The notes: generated from the letters alone by a model not told the origin. A stretch of 36,672 bases of DNA from Deltaproteobacteria bacterium (GCA_031276865.1 JAISMF010000027.1:1-36672), one strand, 5' to 3'; positions 28,808-36,672 are shown, counted from the first letter of the stretch. Numbers and translations are program-made.

Positions 28808-29610
28808 AATAAATCCTCGGTTGCTGGATGCTCGTATTCGGACCAAGCGGTCCGTCGAATGATTCTTTAGCAAATTGGGTGCCAGGATTTTTAAGTGAGT
28901 TAAAAGCCTTTCGCCAGGTAGTTTGTGAGCTTGTCTGGATCTTTTTTTCCGGAAAGTCCTCTTCCGCGCTCCCTTTTTAACTGCCGTCGCCGCGGAGCTT
29001 AACTTGTAAAGCCCCTCTAAAAAGATAAGAGCCGGAAAAAATTTCCCCCCGCGGGTTTCCTGAGCTTGACGGACCGGTTTTCGCGGCTGAAAACGCGGCC
29101 GGGGAGGAAGAAAAGTGAAAACGTCCGCTTTCCCCCTCCTCGTCCGGCGCCCCCTCCTCGTCCGGCGCCGCCGCCCCGGTCCCGAGGCCGGAAGGGAATA
29201 TTCCTCCTGGGCCGGAAGCGGGAGCCGGCGGCTCCGGCTTCTCCGGATGTGTTCTTTTCAAGATTCCGGCCGTTTTTTCCTTTTTTCCGAAATTATGGCG
29301 CGGTTGTTTTTGATTAGTTTGCTTTAAATTTTTATATTTAATAACTTTTTTATATTAAATTCATACATATATATAAAATATCAAAAATTATAATCAACCG
29401 AACGACCTTTCCGGGCCTTCGCCCGCTATCCAAATCCGCCGCTTGTGTGATAAGATGTTTTGACTTTGAAACGCTTTCCAGCGCGGCCGGAGGCTCCCGA
29501 CTCTTCGAAGCGTCCGGTTTTTTCGTCTCTCCGGCTCTCATGACCGGCGCCCGCTCCCTTTTCCGGACGGGTTCCGCGGCCGGAAAAAAAACAACGACAG
29601 GTTATCGTTT
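28808..29610. other. spacer upstream of hflK
   Basis: No gene is recognised. A perfect 18-bp tandem duplication (CCCCTCCTCGTCCGGCGC at 29133-29150 and 29151-29168) lies in a GC-rich part. 29325-29395 is strongly AT-rich and could serve as a promoter/UP-element region for either flank. Open frames here are Pro/Arg/Gly-rich and unconvincing. Confidence 0.5.
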
Positions 29611-30672
29611 ATGCCAATGGATTGGGAAGAATGGCAGAAGAGCCGCCAGAAGCGCTCTTCGGCCCCCCGGAACGGCGGAGACAACGGATCCGGGACCGAG
29701 GGTCCCGGATATCTGAACAAGCTCTATAAAAGATTGAGCGATTCCGGCGGTTCTCTGAAACTTTTTTGGATATTTCTGGGCCTGGTCCTGGCCATCTGGC
29801 TGGCCTCCGGAATTTTCACGGTGGAACCCTACGAGAGGGGGCTCATCAAGCTTTTCGGCAAATACAACCGCCAGGTGGAGCAGGGGCTGCGCTACCACTG
29901 GCCCTGGCCCTTCGAGAGCGTCATCAAGGTCAACTACACCCAGACCAGACAGTTCGAGGTGGGCGGGAGCGCCAGGGGGCTGGACGAGGCCACCATGCTC
30001 ACCGGCGACGAGAACATCGTGAACATCCAGTTCATCGTCCAGTACAAGGTGGACAGCCCCACTGACTACGCCTTCCAGGTCTACGATCCGGAAAAGGCGG
30101 TGCGCGACGCCGCCATCTCTGCCATGCGCGAGGTCATCGGGAGGAACACCATAGATGGCGCCCTCATGGAGAATCGGGCCAACATCCAGGAGGACACCAA
30201 GAGCACCCTCCAGGCCATGATGGACAAGTATCAGACCGGCATAACCATCGACAACGTGGAGCTCCAGGACGTGCACGTGCCCACGGACGTCATCCAGGCC
30301 TTCAAGGACGTGACCTCCGCCCGGGAGGACGCCGACCGCTCGGTAAACGAGGCCACGGGCTACCGCAACTCCAAAATTCCCGAAGCCGAGGCCCGGGCCT
30401 ACGCCATCATAGCCGAGGCCAACGCCTACAAGGCGGAGAGGACCAACCAGGCCATGGGCGACGCCGCCAGGTTCACGGCCCTTTTAAACGAGTACCACAA
30501 GGCCCCGGAAGTCACCCGGGAGCGCCTGCTTTTAGAAACCATGGATAAAACCCTTCCGGGGGTCAACAAGTACGTCATGGGCGGCCAGGCCGGGCGGGGG
30601 ACCCTCCCCGTGCTCCCGCTTTTGAATTCCGGAGGGATCAACGCCGCCTCCGGGGAAGGGGGTCAGAAATGA
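29611..30672 (+). CDS. hflK: FtsH protease modulator HflK
   Basis: HflK and HflC form a large cage of SPFH proteins at the inner membrane that surrounds and modulates the FtsH protease. This 353-residue protein has a Gly/Ser/Arg-rich cytosolic start (MPMDWEEWQKSRQ), a single membrane helix at about 50-71 and the typical VEPYERGLIKLFGKYNRQVEQGLRYHWPWPFE motif. An SPFH domain and a long helix rich in Ala/Glu/Arg (about 225-275) follow. It overlaps hflC by 4 bases (ATGA), so the two are co-translated. Codons are strongly C-ending, typical of the conserved genes in this window. Confidence 0.95.
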   Translation: MPMDWEEWQKSRQKRSSAPRNGGDNGSGTEGPGYLNKLYKRLSDSGGSLKLFWIFLGLVLAIWLASGIFTVEPYERGLIKLFGKYNRQVEQGLRYHWPWPFESVIKVNYTQTRQFEVGGSARGLDEATMLTGDENIVNIQFIVQYKVDSPTDYAFQVYDPEKAVRDAAISAMREVIGRNTIDGALMENRANIQEDTKSTLQAMMDKYQTGITIDNVELQDVHVPTDVIQAFKDVTSAREDADRSVNEATGYRNSKIPEAEARAYAIIAEANAYKAERTNQAMGDAARFTALLNEYHKAPEVTRERLLLETMDKTLPGVNKYVMGGQAGRGTLPVLPLLNSGGINAASGEGGQK

Positions 30673-31757
30673 GCGGCCCCGCCCTCGCGAAATCCGTGGA
30701 CGGAGGCGGCCAGCGGGCGAAGAAGTTCATCATCCTCGCCATCGGCTTTTTAATCCTCCTCTACCTCGTCCTCTCCTCCATCTTCTTCACCGTGGATCAG
30801 ACCCAGAGGGCGCTGGTTCTGCAGTTCGGCCAACCCGTGGGCGGCGTCAGGGAGACCGGCCTCCACGCGAAGATCCCCTTCATCCAGAAGGTCGTCTACT
30901 TCGACAACCGCCTCATGGAGTACGACGTGGCCGCGGCGGAGATCTACACCAACGACAAGAAGAACATGGTGGTGGACGCCTTCGTGCGCTGGCGCATCGA
31001 GAATCCCCTCCTTTTCTACCAGCGCTTTAAAAGCGACAACAGCTACTCCATCATAGAGGAGGCCAAAAGGCGCCTGGGGAGCATCATCGTGGGCGAGCTC
31101 CGCCGCGAGCTCGGACTCCACGTCATGCAGGAGATAATCTCCCAAAACCGCGGCTCCATCATGGTGACCGTCACCGACTCCTCCAACCGCAAGCTCTCGG
31201 AGGACACCCAGGCGGGGATCGTGGTGGTGGACGTGCGCATTAAAAGGGCGGATCTCCCGCCCGAAAACCAGAAGGCCGTCTACGACCGCATGCGCACCGA
31301 AAGGGAGCAGCAGGCCACCAAGTACCGCAGCGACGGCCGCCGCAACGGCCAGTACATCATGGCCGAGGCCGACCGCACCGTGCGGGAGACCATAGCCGAG
31401 GCGGAGATGCGGGGGCAGATCATCCGGGGCGAGGCCGACTCCGACGCGGCCCGCATCTACGCGGAGGCCTACGGGGCGGACGCGGAGTTCTACTCCTTCA
31501 AGCGCTCCCTGGAGTCCTACCAGAACAACTTCAAAGCCGGCTCGGTCATCTTGATGGATCCCGACAGCACCGAGTACCTCCGCTATTTCGGCTCCGCCAG
31601 CCCCCCCGAAGGCGTGACTTTGGGCGGCTGGACCCTTCCGCCGGAGAACGGCGCCGCCGGAGGGGCGGCCCCTCCGGCGGAGAGCCCTCCGGCGGAGAGC
31701 CCCCCGGCGGAAAATAAGGGCGCCGGATCCGCCGTTCCGGCGGAGTCTTCCGACTAG
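30669..31757 (+). CDS. hflC: FtsH protease modulator HflC
   Basis: HflC is the partner of HflK. The 362-residue protein has an N-terminal membrane helix (about 17-40), the FTVDQTQRALVLQFGQPV motif, GLHAKIPFIQKVVYFDNRLMEYD, an SPFH domain and the helical region RTEREQQATKYRSDGRRNGQYIMAEADRT, as in other HflC proteins. The C-terminus carries an unusual Pro/Ala/Glu extension with three copies of PPAES/PPAEN (about 335-350), encoded by a short repeat. It is the second gene of the hflKC operon. Confidence 0.95.
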   Translation: MSGPALAKSVDGGGQRAKKFIILAIGFLILLYLVLSSIFFTVDQTQRALVLQFGQPVGGVRETGLHAKIPFIQKVVYFDNRLMEYDVAAAEIYTNDKKNMVVDAFVRWRIENPLLFYQRFKSDNSYSIIEEAKRRLGSIIVGELRRELGLHVMQEIISQNRGSIMVTVTDSSNRKLSEDTQAGIVVVDVRIKRADLPPENQKAVYDRMRTEREQQATKYRSDGRRNGQYIMAEADRTVRETIAEAEMRGQIIRGEADSDAARIYAEAYGADAEFYSFKRSLESYQNNFKAGSVILMDPDSTEYLRYFGSASPPEGVTLGGWTLPPENGAAGGAAPPAESPPAESPPAENKGAGSAVPAESSD

Positions 31758-32093
31758 GGCTGGTTTTAGCCGAGGCGGACGGACCCTTCCGCCCAAGGGG
31801 GCCGGGGAGGCGCCTGGGATGAAGGGCTTGTGGCTTCCGGTCCTGGCCTCGCATTAAATCGGCCTCCCGCTCTTCCTCTTTACAGGCGAGCTCGCCCTGG
31901 ACCGCCTCGAGGCCTATCGGGTCGTTTCCGAGGAGCTCCCCACGGCGGCGCCCGGCTCGCACCGTCCCCCGGCGCGCCAGGCGAGGATCACCACCACCAG
32001 ACGCTTCTAAGCGTCCTTCCCCTCCCTGAAAAGAGGGCCGGAAACGGGCGCTTCCGTTCCGGAAGATTCCCTGATTCTTGAGGAGGCCTAATT
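31758..32093. other. spacer after hflC holding a decayed small gene
   Basis: The spacer carries the candidate pseudogene at 31819-32010, a GC-rich stretch after the hflC stop, and a small inverted repeat GACGCT/AGCGTC (about 31999-32014) at its end. The AGGAGG at 32081-32086 belongs to the next gene. Confidence 0.5.
31819..32010 (+). pseudogene. possible DUF2065-like gene with an in-frame stop
   Basis: ATG 31819 follows GGGGAGG (31803-31809) and reads MKGLWLPVLASH, then TAA at 31855-31857. The same frame continues as IGLPLFLFTGELALDRLEAYR and then to a stop at 32008-32010, making 63 codons in all. The length, the GLPLFLF word after a hydrophobic start and the location just after hflC match the small DUF2065 (YjeT-type) membrane proteins that follow hflC in other proteobacteria. 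The C-terminal hydrophobic helix expected for that family is not visible in this frame. It is probably a recently broken copy. The family assignment is tentative. Confidence 0.4.
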
Positions 32094-32408
32094 TTGGCTG
32101 AAACGATAACGGACATTGGTTTCACTTACGAGGAGGAAGGCGAGGTCCTGATTGAGGAGCTGGACCGGGTGGTCCTGCAGAAAGGGGTATGGGCCGTCAT
32201 CCTCTTCCGCTACCGCGAAAAAAACCGCAAGACCGGAGACTTCGATCCGCCCAAGGCCTGTCTCCGGCGCTACCAGAAGTTCAAGGGGGACTATAAGAAG
32301 AGGGACTCCATCAACCTTTCCAAAGACGTCGTGAACACCCTGCTCGAGACTCTGGGCGGCTGGCGCGACGAGGGTCTCCTAGGCGGCGAGGACGGAGTAG
32401 GAGATTAG
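32094..32408 (+). CDS. small conserved-looking protein of unknown function
   Basis: This 104-residue protein starts at a TTG with an ideal AGGAGG (32081-32086) seven bases upstream. Acidic ends flank a basic core (FRYREKNRKTG, RRYQKFKGDYKKRDSINLSKD). The alternation of strands with a YKKRDSINLS segment faintly recalls PC4-type single-stranded-DNA-binding proteins, but the match is weak and not a basis for a name. It is 41 bases upstream of queD and probably co-transcribed with it. No membrane segment or signal peptide is present. Confidence 0.75.
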   Translation: MAETITDIGFTYEEEGEVLIEELDRVVLQKGVWAVILFRYREKNRKTGDFDPPKACLRRYQKFKGDYKKRDSINLSKDVVNTLLETLGGWRDEGLLGGEDGVGD

Positions 32409-32449
32409 CTCCCCTCCCTTTCCCCCCGACCTTTTAACCGAGGATTCAA

Positions 32450-32842
32450 GTGTACGAACTAAAAGTCACCAACCACTTCGCCGCCGCCCACAACCTGCGC
32501 GAGTTTCACGGCAAATGCGAAAACCTCCACGGACACAACTGGTTCGTGGAGGTCAGGGTGCGCTGCCGCGGACTGGACTCGACCGGCCTGGTCATGGATT
32601 TCGGCCTCATCAAGAAACGCTTAAACGGCGTTCTAGACGAGATCGATCACAAATATTTAAACGAGCTCCCCTACTTCAAGGAGAGGAACCCCTCTTCGGA
32701 AAACATCGCTTATTTCATCTTCTCCAAACTGGCCCGGGACATAGACTCCGACTCCGGAGGCCGGGCGTGGCTTTACTCCGTCTCCGCCTGGGAGTCGGAC
32801 AACGCCGCGGCCACCTACATAGAAGGCGAGCTTGGGAGCTGA
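32450..32842 (+). CDS. queD: 6-carboxytetrahydropterin synthase
   Basis: QueD converts dihydroneopterin triphosphate to 6-carboxytetrahydropterin, the second step toward queuosine and other 7-deazaguanines. The protein has 130 residues, the normal length. The zinc histidines are His14 (FAAAHNL) and His27/His29 (LHGHNW). The catalytic Cys23 lies in GKCENLHGH, and the acidic motif SAWESDNAAATY lies near the C-terminus. It starts at GTG 32450 with a GAGGA upstream. A related pterin synthase (PTPS) role is possible, but the Cys spacing favours QueD. No other queuosine gene is in the window. Confidence 0.92.
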   Translation: MYELKVTNHFAAAHNLREFHGKCENLHGHNWFVEVRVRCRGLDSTGLVMDFGLIKKRLNGVLDEIDHKYLNELPYFKERNPSSENIAYFIFSKLARDIDSDSGGRAWLYSVSAWESDNAAATYIEGELGS

Positions 32843-32951
32843 ATCAGGGGTAGGGGCGCCCGCCTTCGGAACTCCGGCGAACGCCCCCTCCCGCGGCCGG
32901 TTGTTTTGGCTTTTTTTTAGACGCGGGCGGAAACGGGCTTGAAAAGCTCAA

Positions 32952-33056
32952 GGTTTTTTCAACAATGTTTTAGCGTTTTTTCGCTTTGTTAAAATATTTT
33001 CCGGCTTTATTGAAGCGTTTTTCAACTTTGTCGAACCGTTTTCCAATTTAATTGAA
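32952..33056 (+). repeat. five 21-bp imperfect repeats encoding heptads
   Basis: Five contiguous 21-base units start at 32952, 32973, 32994, 33015 and 33036, with consensus near GCGTTTTTCAACTTTGTTGAA. In one plus-strand frame they read GFFNNVL, AFFRFVK, IFSGFIE, AFFNFVE and PFSNLIE, an amphipathic heptad pattern. Several differences between units change codons conservatively (GTT/GTC/ATT). The frame is open from a stop at 32940 to a TGA at about 33107 but has no ATG, GTG or TTG start before the repeats. It may be the remnant of a repeat protein. Confidence 0.7.
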
Positions 33057-33060
33057 AACG

Positions 33061-33274
33061 CTAGCGTCCTAAATAAAATACCATGTTTTTTATTGCGCAA
33101 TATATGAATAGTTAGTTTCATAAATTTCGATAGGTAGTATGTAAAAGATTATATTACTGCCTAACTCTCAGATGGGGTCTTTCTGGGCAGTTTGGGCGCG
33201 GGAACTCTGAAAGCTTGAATAAACGCGGTTTTTGCAAATTCTTTGATGAGTCGAACCAGCATTTAGGACGCTAG
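33061..33274. mobile_element. candidate MITE-like element with 14-bp inverted ends
   Basis: CTAGCGTCCTAAAT (33061-33074) and ATTTAGGACGCTAG (33261-33274) are perfect inverted repeats bounding 214 bp without coding potential. This is the size and form of a miniature inverted-repeat element. A clear target duplication is not visible, and no second copy lies in this window, so the call is tentative. The interior could also fold as a long stem with a large loop. Confidence 0.4.
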
Positions 33275-33350
33275 TGAATTGAATAGTATTCCAATTTTAT
33301 GGAAAAGGTTTTAGGGGGTGGAATTTTTTTCAGGGAAGGGTCAAAAAAGC

Positions 33351-33380
33351 TTGACTTTCACTTCAGCTTAGGCTGATAAT
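33351..33380 (+). promoter_or_regulatory. sigma70-type promoter of the orphan gene
   Basis: TTGACT (33351-33356) and GATAAT (33375-33380) are spaced by 18 bases. Transcription from about 33387 would give a leader of roughly 158 nt before the ATG at 33545. Confidence 0.65.
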
Positions 33381-33544
33381 AGTCTTACGGAATCCCAAAG
33401 GACGGGGTTCCTGTTTACGCCAGGGCGGGCGCTTTTCGATCCGGACTAGTTTTCCGGGCCGTAAGCGCTTTTTTTTCGCCCGTGAACGCCATGGACCGGC
33501 GGTGATTCATCAACCCTGAAATTAGCGTTCGCAGGAGCATCGTT

Positions 33545-34393
33545 ATGAACCCGGTCCAGTTGACGTACGACAATTTCTCCAACTACCAGGCCCCGTCCGC
33601 GGTGCGGGCGGCTTCGGTGGAGTACACCGATCCCTCCCCCAACATCGTGTCCCAGATCATGAAAAGCGGCGCCCCCAAGCCGCACGCCACCATCTCCAAC
33701 AACATGGTGGCGGCCGTGGACAAGTACACCCCGCCTCCGGGCATAAATCTGCCCCACTATCTGGCCCTGGACGTGGACAAGGCCAAGGAGGGCCCCACCA
33801 CCGTGGTGGACGCCATCCAGCGCTACTTCAACGTGCGGCCCAGGCGCGAGCCCCTGGCCGATCCCCAGGATATCGCCTCCACCGACAGCTACCCCACCCT
33901 CATCATGGACGAGATCTCCAACAACGCCGATCTCAAACCCTACCACTTCAGCGTGAACGGCATCGAGCGGAAGACCGACGTCAACACCTTTTTCACCGAG
34001 GCCGGCCACATGCGGGTCAGAGTGGTGGGACCGGGGGTCGCGAGCATCAAAACACCCGCCACCGAATCCGAGGAGCCTCTGGAGGTGGGGCCCATCGAGA
34101 GGGCCTCCCCGTACTATCCTCCGGCCTACGCCTCCGAGATAGCCGCGAACCGCCTGGCCTATCTTTTCGATCCGTCCCGCAAGATGCCCGTCATGCATTT
34201 CGGACCCAATCTGAACCGGGGCTTAAACGACACCCTCTCCTCCGTGGCCTACACCCTGGGGCCCATGCGGGCTTTCCTGGGAAACGGCCGCAACGCCTGG
34301 ACCGAACCCGGCGCCAACGCCTACAGCTCCGCCGGAGGTTACGGATCCATCCCCCAGCTGAACCTCTCGGCCATGGATTTCTTCATGGTCTAG
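33545..34393 (+). CDS. orphan cysteine-free protein of unknown function
   Basis: I do not recognise this 282-residue protein. It has no signal peptide, no membrane helix, no Cys and a single Trp, and is rich in Asn, Pro, Tyr and Ala. The N-terminal 60 residues are polar and Ser/Ala/Asn-rich. A central part (about 85-180) looks alpha/beta (ALDVDKAKEGPTTVVDAIQRYF, MRVRVVGPGV). The C-terminus is Gly/Asn-rich and ends LNLSAMDFFMV. The codons are almost entirely C/G-ending. It has its own good promoter, AGGAG 8-12 bases before the ATG, and a strong terminator. Together these suggest an abundant cytoplasmic or leaderless-exported protein made from a single-gene unit. Confidence 0.85.
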   Translation: MNPVQLTYDNFSNYQAPSAVRAASVEYTDPSPNIVSQIMKSGAPKPHATISNNMVAAVDKYTPPPGINLPHYLALDVDKAKEGPTTVVDAIQRYFNVRPRREPLADPQDIASTDSYPTLIMDEISNNADLKPYHFSVNGIERKTDVNTFFTEAGHMRVRVVGPGVASIKTPATESEEPLEVGPIERASPYYPPAYASEIAANRLAYLFDPSRKMPVMHFGPNLNRGLNDTLSSVAYTLGPMRAFLGNGRNAWTEPGANAYSSAGGYGSIPQLNLSAMDFFMV

Positions 34394-34407
34394 GTCGCCG
34401 AAACGAA

Positions 34408-34459
34408 ACGCCCTCCGCTCCCCCTGAAACGCGCGGGGTAAGCGGGGGGCGTTTTTTTT
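34408..34459 (+). terminator. rho-independent terminator after the orphan gene
   Basis: ACGCCCTCCGCT (34408-34419) pairs with AGCGGGGGGCGT (34441-34452) over 12 positions including one G-T wobble. An eight-base T run (34452-34459) starts at the end of the 3' arm. Confidence 0.88.
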
Positions 34460-34747
34460 CGGAACCCGTTTCCGCGGGATGATTTTTTCCGTGGGATCTT
34501 TTTCGTTGACATCCCTCCGAATTCTTAAACGCGCCTTAGTATTGACGTCAGAATAAATGTAATTTAAAATAATTACCTTGAAACTTTACTTCCCATTATT
34601 TTCTACCTATTTATTTTCTAATATTTTTTTCCAAAAATTTATTTTCATGCCATATTTATTCCCGTTGTCAATCCCTTGAAATATATAGTCATAACGACAG
34701 TTACTTCTCTTTCTCTTGATTTTTTCTGTCTTTTGACGTTATCTCTC

Positions 34748-34930
34748 ACGTATATCTATATAGATAATGGAATTATCATCATATAAGTCCAGTTAGTTCT
34801 TATTCTTACCGTTATTATGACATCCTTTCCCATGTATTTCTATATAGATACTAGAATTATCATTATGTAAGTCCAGTTAGTTCTTATTCTTACTGCCTTT
34901 AGGACGTCCTCTCCCATGTTTTTCTATGTT
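34748..34930. repeat. 84-bp tandem repeat, about 2.2 copies
   Basis: Two diverged copies share TCTATATAGATA, GAATTATCAT and the exact block AAGTCCAGTTAGTTCTTATT. The TCTATATAGATA words start at 34755 and 34839, a period of 84. A partial third copy (TTTCTATGTT) starts around 34921. The first copy includes the perfect palindrome TATCTATATAGATA (34753-34766). No coding frame runs through it. Confidence 0.85.
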
Positions 34931-35267
34931 TTGTATAGCGTCTCTATCAGTTTTTCAATGACGGACTTTTTGCGCGAGCATCAATTTTATATAGCTAAAT
35001 CAAGCAACAAATAAATTACTTTTTAGGTAGGAAAAAAATGGGAATTAAAGTTATATACATGTATTTAGTGTTGTATAAACTAAATAATATATTTATATAT
35101 TATAGTTCATAAATAAATATTTTAAATATAAATTTTAAACATTGTGTTTATGCTTATTTGCAAATTCAAGAGAAAATTCGTATATATTTTGGTGAAGGAC
35201 ATAGTCGATCCGCCGCCGCGGGGCGGAGGTCGGTGCGAGGTCCGATCGATCCCTGGTGGAGCAAAGG

Positions 35268-36672
35268 TTAGCACCCGACCACATGAATTATCTCTCCTTT
35301 GGGCATGGTCACCGTTTCCCAGGTTGTTTTTTCCTGCCAGCTCTTATCCGACGGCCTATCAAAAATAACCAGCCAACCCTCTTTGATCAAAAGTCCATCC
35401 ATATAGCATAGAATTTGCTTTAGGCTGTCTTGTTTGCTTCTTTGGTTGTCTTTAATTTTCAGCTCTATTACATAATTTTGCCCTGCGTATTTAACTACAA
35501 TATCGGCGTAACCTTGTCCGTCAGCGTATTCCTCCATAACAGCGGCTCCTCCGTTTACCACTCTTTGCAAAAACTCTGACAGCAAGATGTGAGGACCAGC
35601 TTCAAGGTAATGAAGACCGGTAAGATATTTTTCTGATTTTAAAGCCCAGAAACGTTGAAATTCTTTTAGTAGACCCGTCATGTCTATGCTTTGACCGTCC
35701 GTCCATTTGCCAATTATTTCCTTTGGAATTTTCCATTGAATGCTTTCGTTGAGATACCTCATTATAACGTTCGCGTAAATAGGATTCGCCGGAAGTAAGC
35801 TTTCCCGCTTTTTAACTAGTCCCAAATCTAAACAATATTGAAGATCATCATTATACGAATCTTCATCCCCGTTTGATAGTTGTTGAAAAGCTGGCTCATC
35901 GGAAGCGGCTAGCATGGATTCGATAAAACGTTTCACTCTAGGCTCGTGGAGACGGGCCATAAGGGAGTCTATGTGGGTGTCTCGTCTCTTCATCAGGTCG
36001 TCGGCCGCTTGATCTATGTGTTCAGCGGTTATGATCTGTCTATAATCACGAACTAATATTTTAAACACCACTTGCCGAGCTAGGGCGTTGACCAGCCATG
36101 GTTGGCCATCGGACCAGTAATAAGCTCTTTCTAGAGCTTCGTCCAAAAACATTTGTCCGGTAGCTTCGGTATGTTGCGCGTAAAGGGTTTTCACCTCGTC
36201 CTTGGTGAAATTCGCCAGGGATAAAGACTCGGTTATGATGTTGAAAGGGCTGGCAGAAGCCAGGGACTCTGAATCTGGCCTTATTTTGGCTTTGTAGTCT
36301 CTTATGTTTCGCATACCGATCAGGGCTATGGAGCTGGGAAACGGCGCGACCATCCTTTCCACATAACCGACTCTAAGTTGCGCCAAAAATGACAATAGCA
36401 ACCGCTCCTTGAGACTGTCGGCTTCATCGAAAAAAACTATTAAATCTTTGTCCAGTTTACCGCATAGAGACGTTAGCAATACCTTGGCTGGGGATACTTC
36501 AAATCCTAATTCGGCGTTCAGTTCGGCCATGAAACCATCAACGACTATTTTTCTCAAGGCGTTAACTTGGGAAATTTTTAACGCTTGATTAATAACGCTC
36601 ACCAAAACGCGCATACCTTCAGCTTCGTCAGTATGCGTTTTAAGCTGTTCCAAGGAGCAATAAAGAGCGTAA
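35268..36672 (-). CDS. ATPase with C-terminal PD-(D/E)XK nuclease-like domain, partial
   Basis: The frame stays open to the right edge, so the N-terminus with the Walker A loop lies outside the window. The visible part (461 residues from a TTG at 36653, plus six codons beyond) has a Walker B motif DLIVFFDEAD. It continues with SLASASPFNI, LSLANFTKDEVKTLYAQHTEATGQ and DGQPWLVNALARQVV, typical of a family of bacterial AAA-type ATPases. The C-terminal 100 residues have GYADIVVKYAGQNYVIELKI, the D-x(n)-ExK core of PD-(D/E)XK nucleases. Codon use is AT-richer than the core genes, and the gene borders an AT-rich repeat region, which suggests accessory DNA. A role in defence or mobile-element biology is only a guess. 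Confidence 0.85.
   Translation of the reverse strand, partial: YALYCSLEQLKTHTDEAEGMRVLVSVINQALKISQVNALRKIVVDGFMAELNAELGFEVSPAKVLLTSLCGKLDKDLIVFFDEADSLKERLLLSFLAQLRVGYVERMVAPFPSSIALIGMRNIRDYKAKIRPDSESLASASPFNIITESLSLANFTKDEVKTLYAQHTEATGQMFLDEALERAYYWSDGQPWLVNALARQVVFKILVRDYRQIITAEHIDQAADDLMKRRDTHIDSLMARLHEPRVKRFIESMLAASDEPAFQQLSNGDEDSYNDDLQYCLDLGLVKKRESLLPANPIYANVIMRYLNESIQWKIPKEIIGKWTDGQSIDMTGLLKEFQRFWALKSEKYLTGLHYLEAGPHILLSEFLQRVVNGGAAVMEEYADGQGYADIVVKYAGQNYVIELKIKDNQRSKQDSLKQILCYMDGLLIKEGWLVIFDRPSDKSWQEKTTWETVTMPKGEIIHVVGC

Larger units (their letters stand above)
32843..33544. other. spacer with heptad repeats, inverted-repeat element and promoter
   Basis: No complete gene is present. The spacer contains a run of eight T at 32911-32918 beyond a weak GC stem, five 21-bp repeats (32952-33056), a 214-bp segment bounded by 14-bp inverted repeats (33061-33274), and a promoter (33351-33380). 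Each is listed separately. Confidence 0.7.
34394..35267. other. AT-rich spacer with 84-bp tandem repeats
   Basis: After the terminator at 34408-34459 the sequence becomes very AT-rich to about 35190 and has no gene. It contains the 84-bp repeat listed separately. 35190-35267 is GC-richer and leads to the stop of the ATPase/nuclease gene. The composition step suggests a boundary of an acquired segment. Confidence 0.6.

Noticed and set aside
30750-31796. 348-residue frame opposite hflC
   Set aside because: Antisense to hflC; Val/Asp/His-rich composition typical of a reverse-frame shadow of GC-rich codons.
32952-33274. Repeats considered as a CRISPR array
   Set aside because: The 21-bp units are directly contiguous without unique spacers, and no cas gene is present.
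34748-34930. 84-bp repeat considered as CRISPR
   Set aside because: Only two and a part copies, no constant repeat with variable spacers, and similarity extends across the unit.

Overview
The window looks like chromosomal DNA from a Gram-negative, deltaproteobacterial (Desulfobacterota-like) organism. The signs are a clustered arg-lys biosynthesis block (argG, argH, a lipoprotein, lysA, dapF, dapA, dapB), an hflK-hflC pair, a DUF1638 protein, outer-membrane-type lipoproteins and an EmrAB-type efflux pair. Coding density is only about 70%. Most core genes are GC-rich with C/G-ending codons. They are separated by long spacers that are either very AT-rich or GC-rich without a convincing gene, and at least two genes are broken. 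This fits a genome undergoing decay or reduction, possibly host-associated. The taxonomic call is inference.

Layout. 1-1157 is a gene-poor leader with a G-rich minisatellite, ending in a good promoter for argG. 1158-6605 holds argG followed by two tandem, strongly diverged argH paralogues; the second carries an 88-residue almost pure Asp tract. 7409-13532 is the lysine/meso-diaminopimelate block with two lipoproteins, followed by tRNA-Arg(TCT). 14698-15381 is a Crp/Fnr-type regulator. 15701-18495 (minus) is an EmrA/EmrB efflux pair. 18840-23125 (minus) is an HMCES/YedK-type protein and a three-gene membrane module resembling Bacillus YdjG-YdjH-YdjI. 23787-25201 holds a DUF1638 protein and a frameshifted flavodoxin. 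25434-26402 (minus) is an IHF/HU protein with a histone-like basic linker and an Asp/Glu/Tyr tail. After about 2 kb without a recognisable gene come a small MerR regulator (minus), hflK-hflC, a probable decayed DUF2065 gene, an unknown protein, queD, an isolated and apparently well-expressed orphan protein, and an ATPase/nuclease cut by the right edge.

How the genes work together. ArgG and ArgH perform the last two steps of arginine synthesis. LysA, DapF, DapA and DapB supply lysine and meso-DAP for peptidoglycan. The two SPFH systems (HflKC and the YdjI-like protein) and the efflux pump act at the inner membrane.

The most striking observation is the argH pair. Argininosuccinate lyase builds each active site from conserved regions of three different subunits. 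Here the first paralogue has kept the GYTHLQRAQP region and the ATDLAD/GVPFREAH region but lost the GRSRN and SSxMPQKKNP regions. The second paralogue shows the reverse pattern. This suggests the two proteins have become an obligate hetero-oligomeric lyase, which is inference from the sequence.
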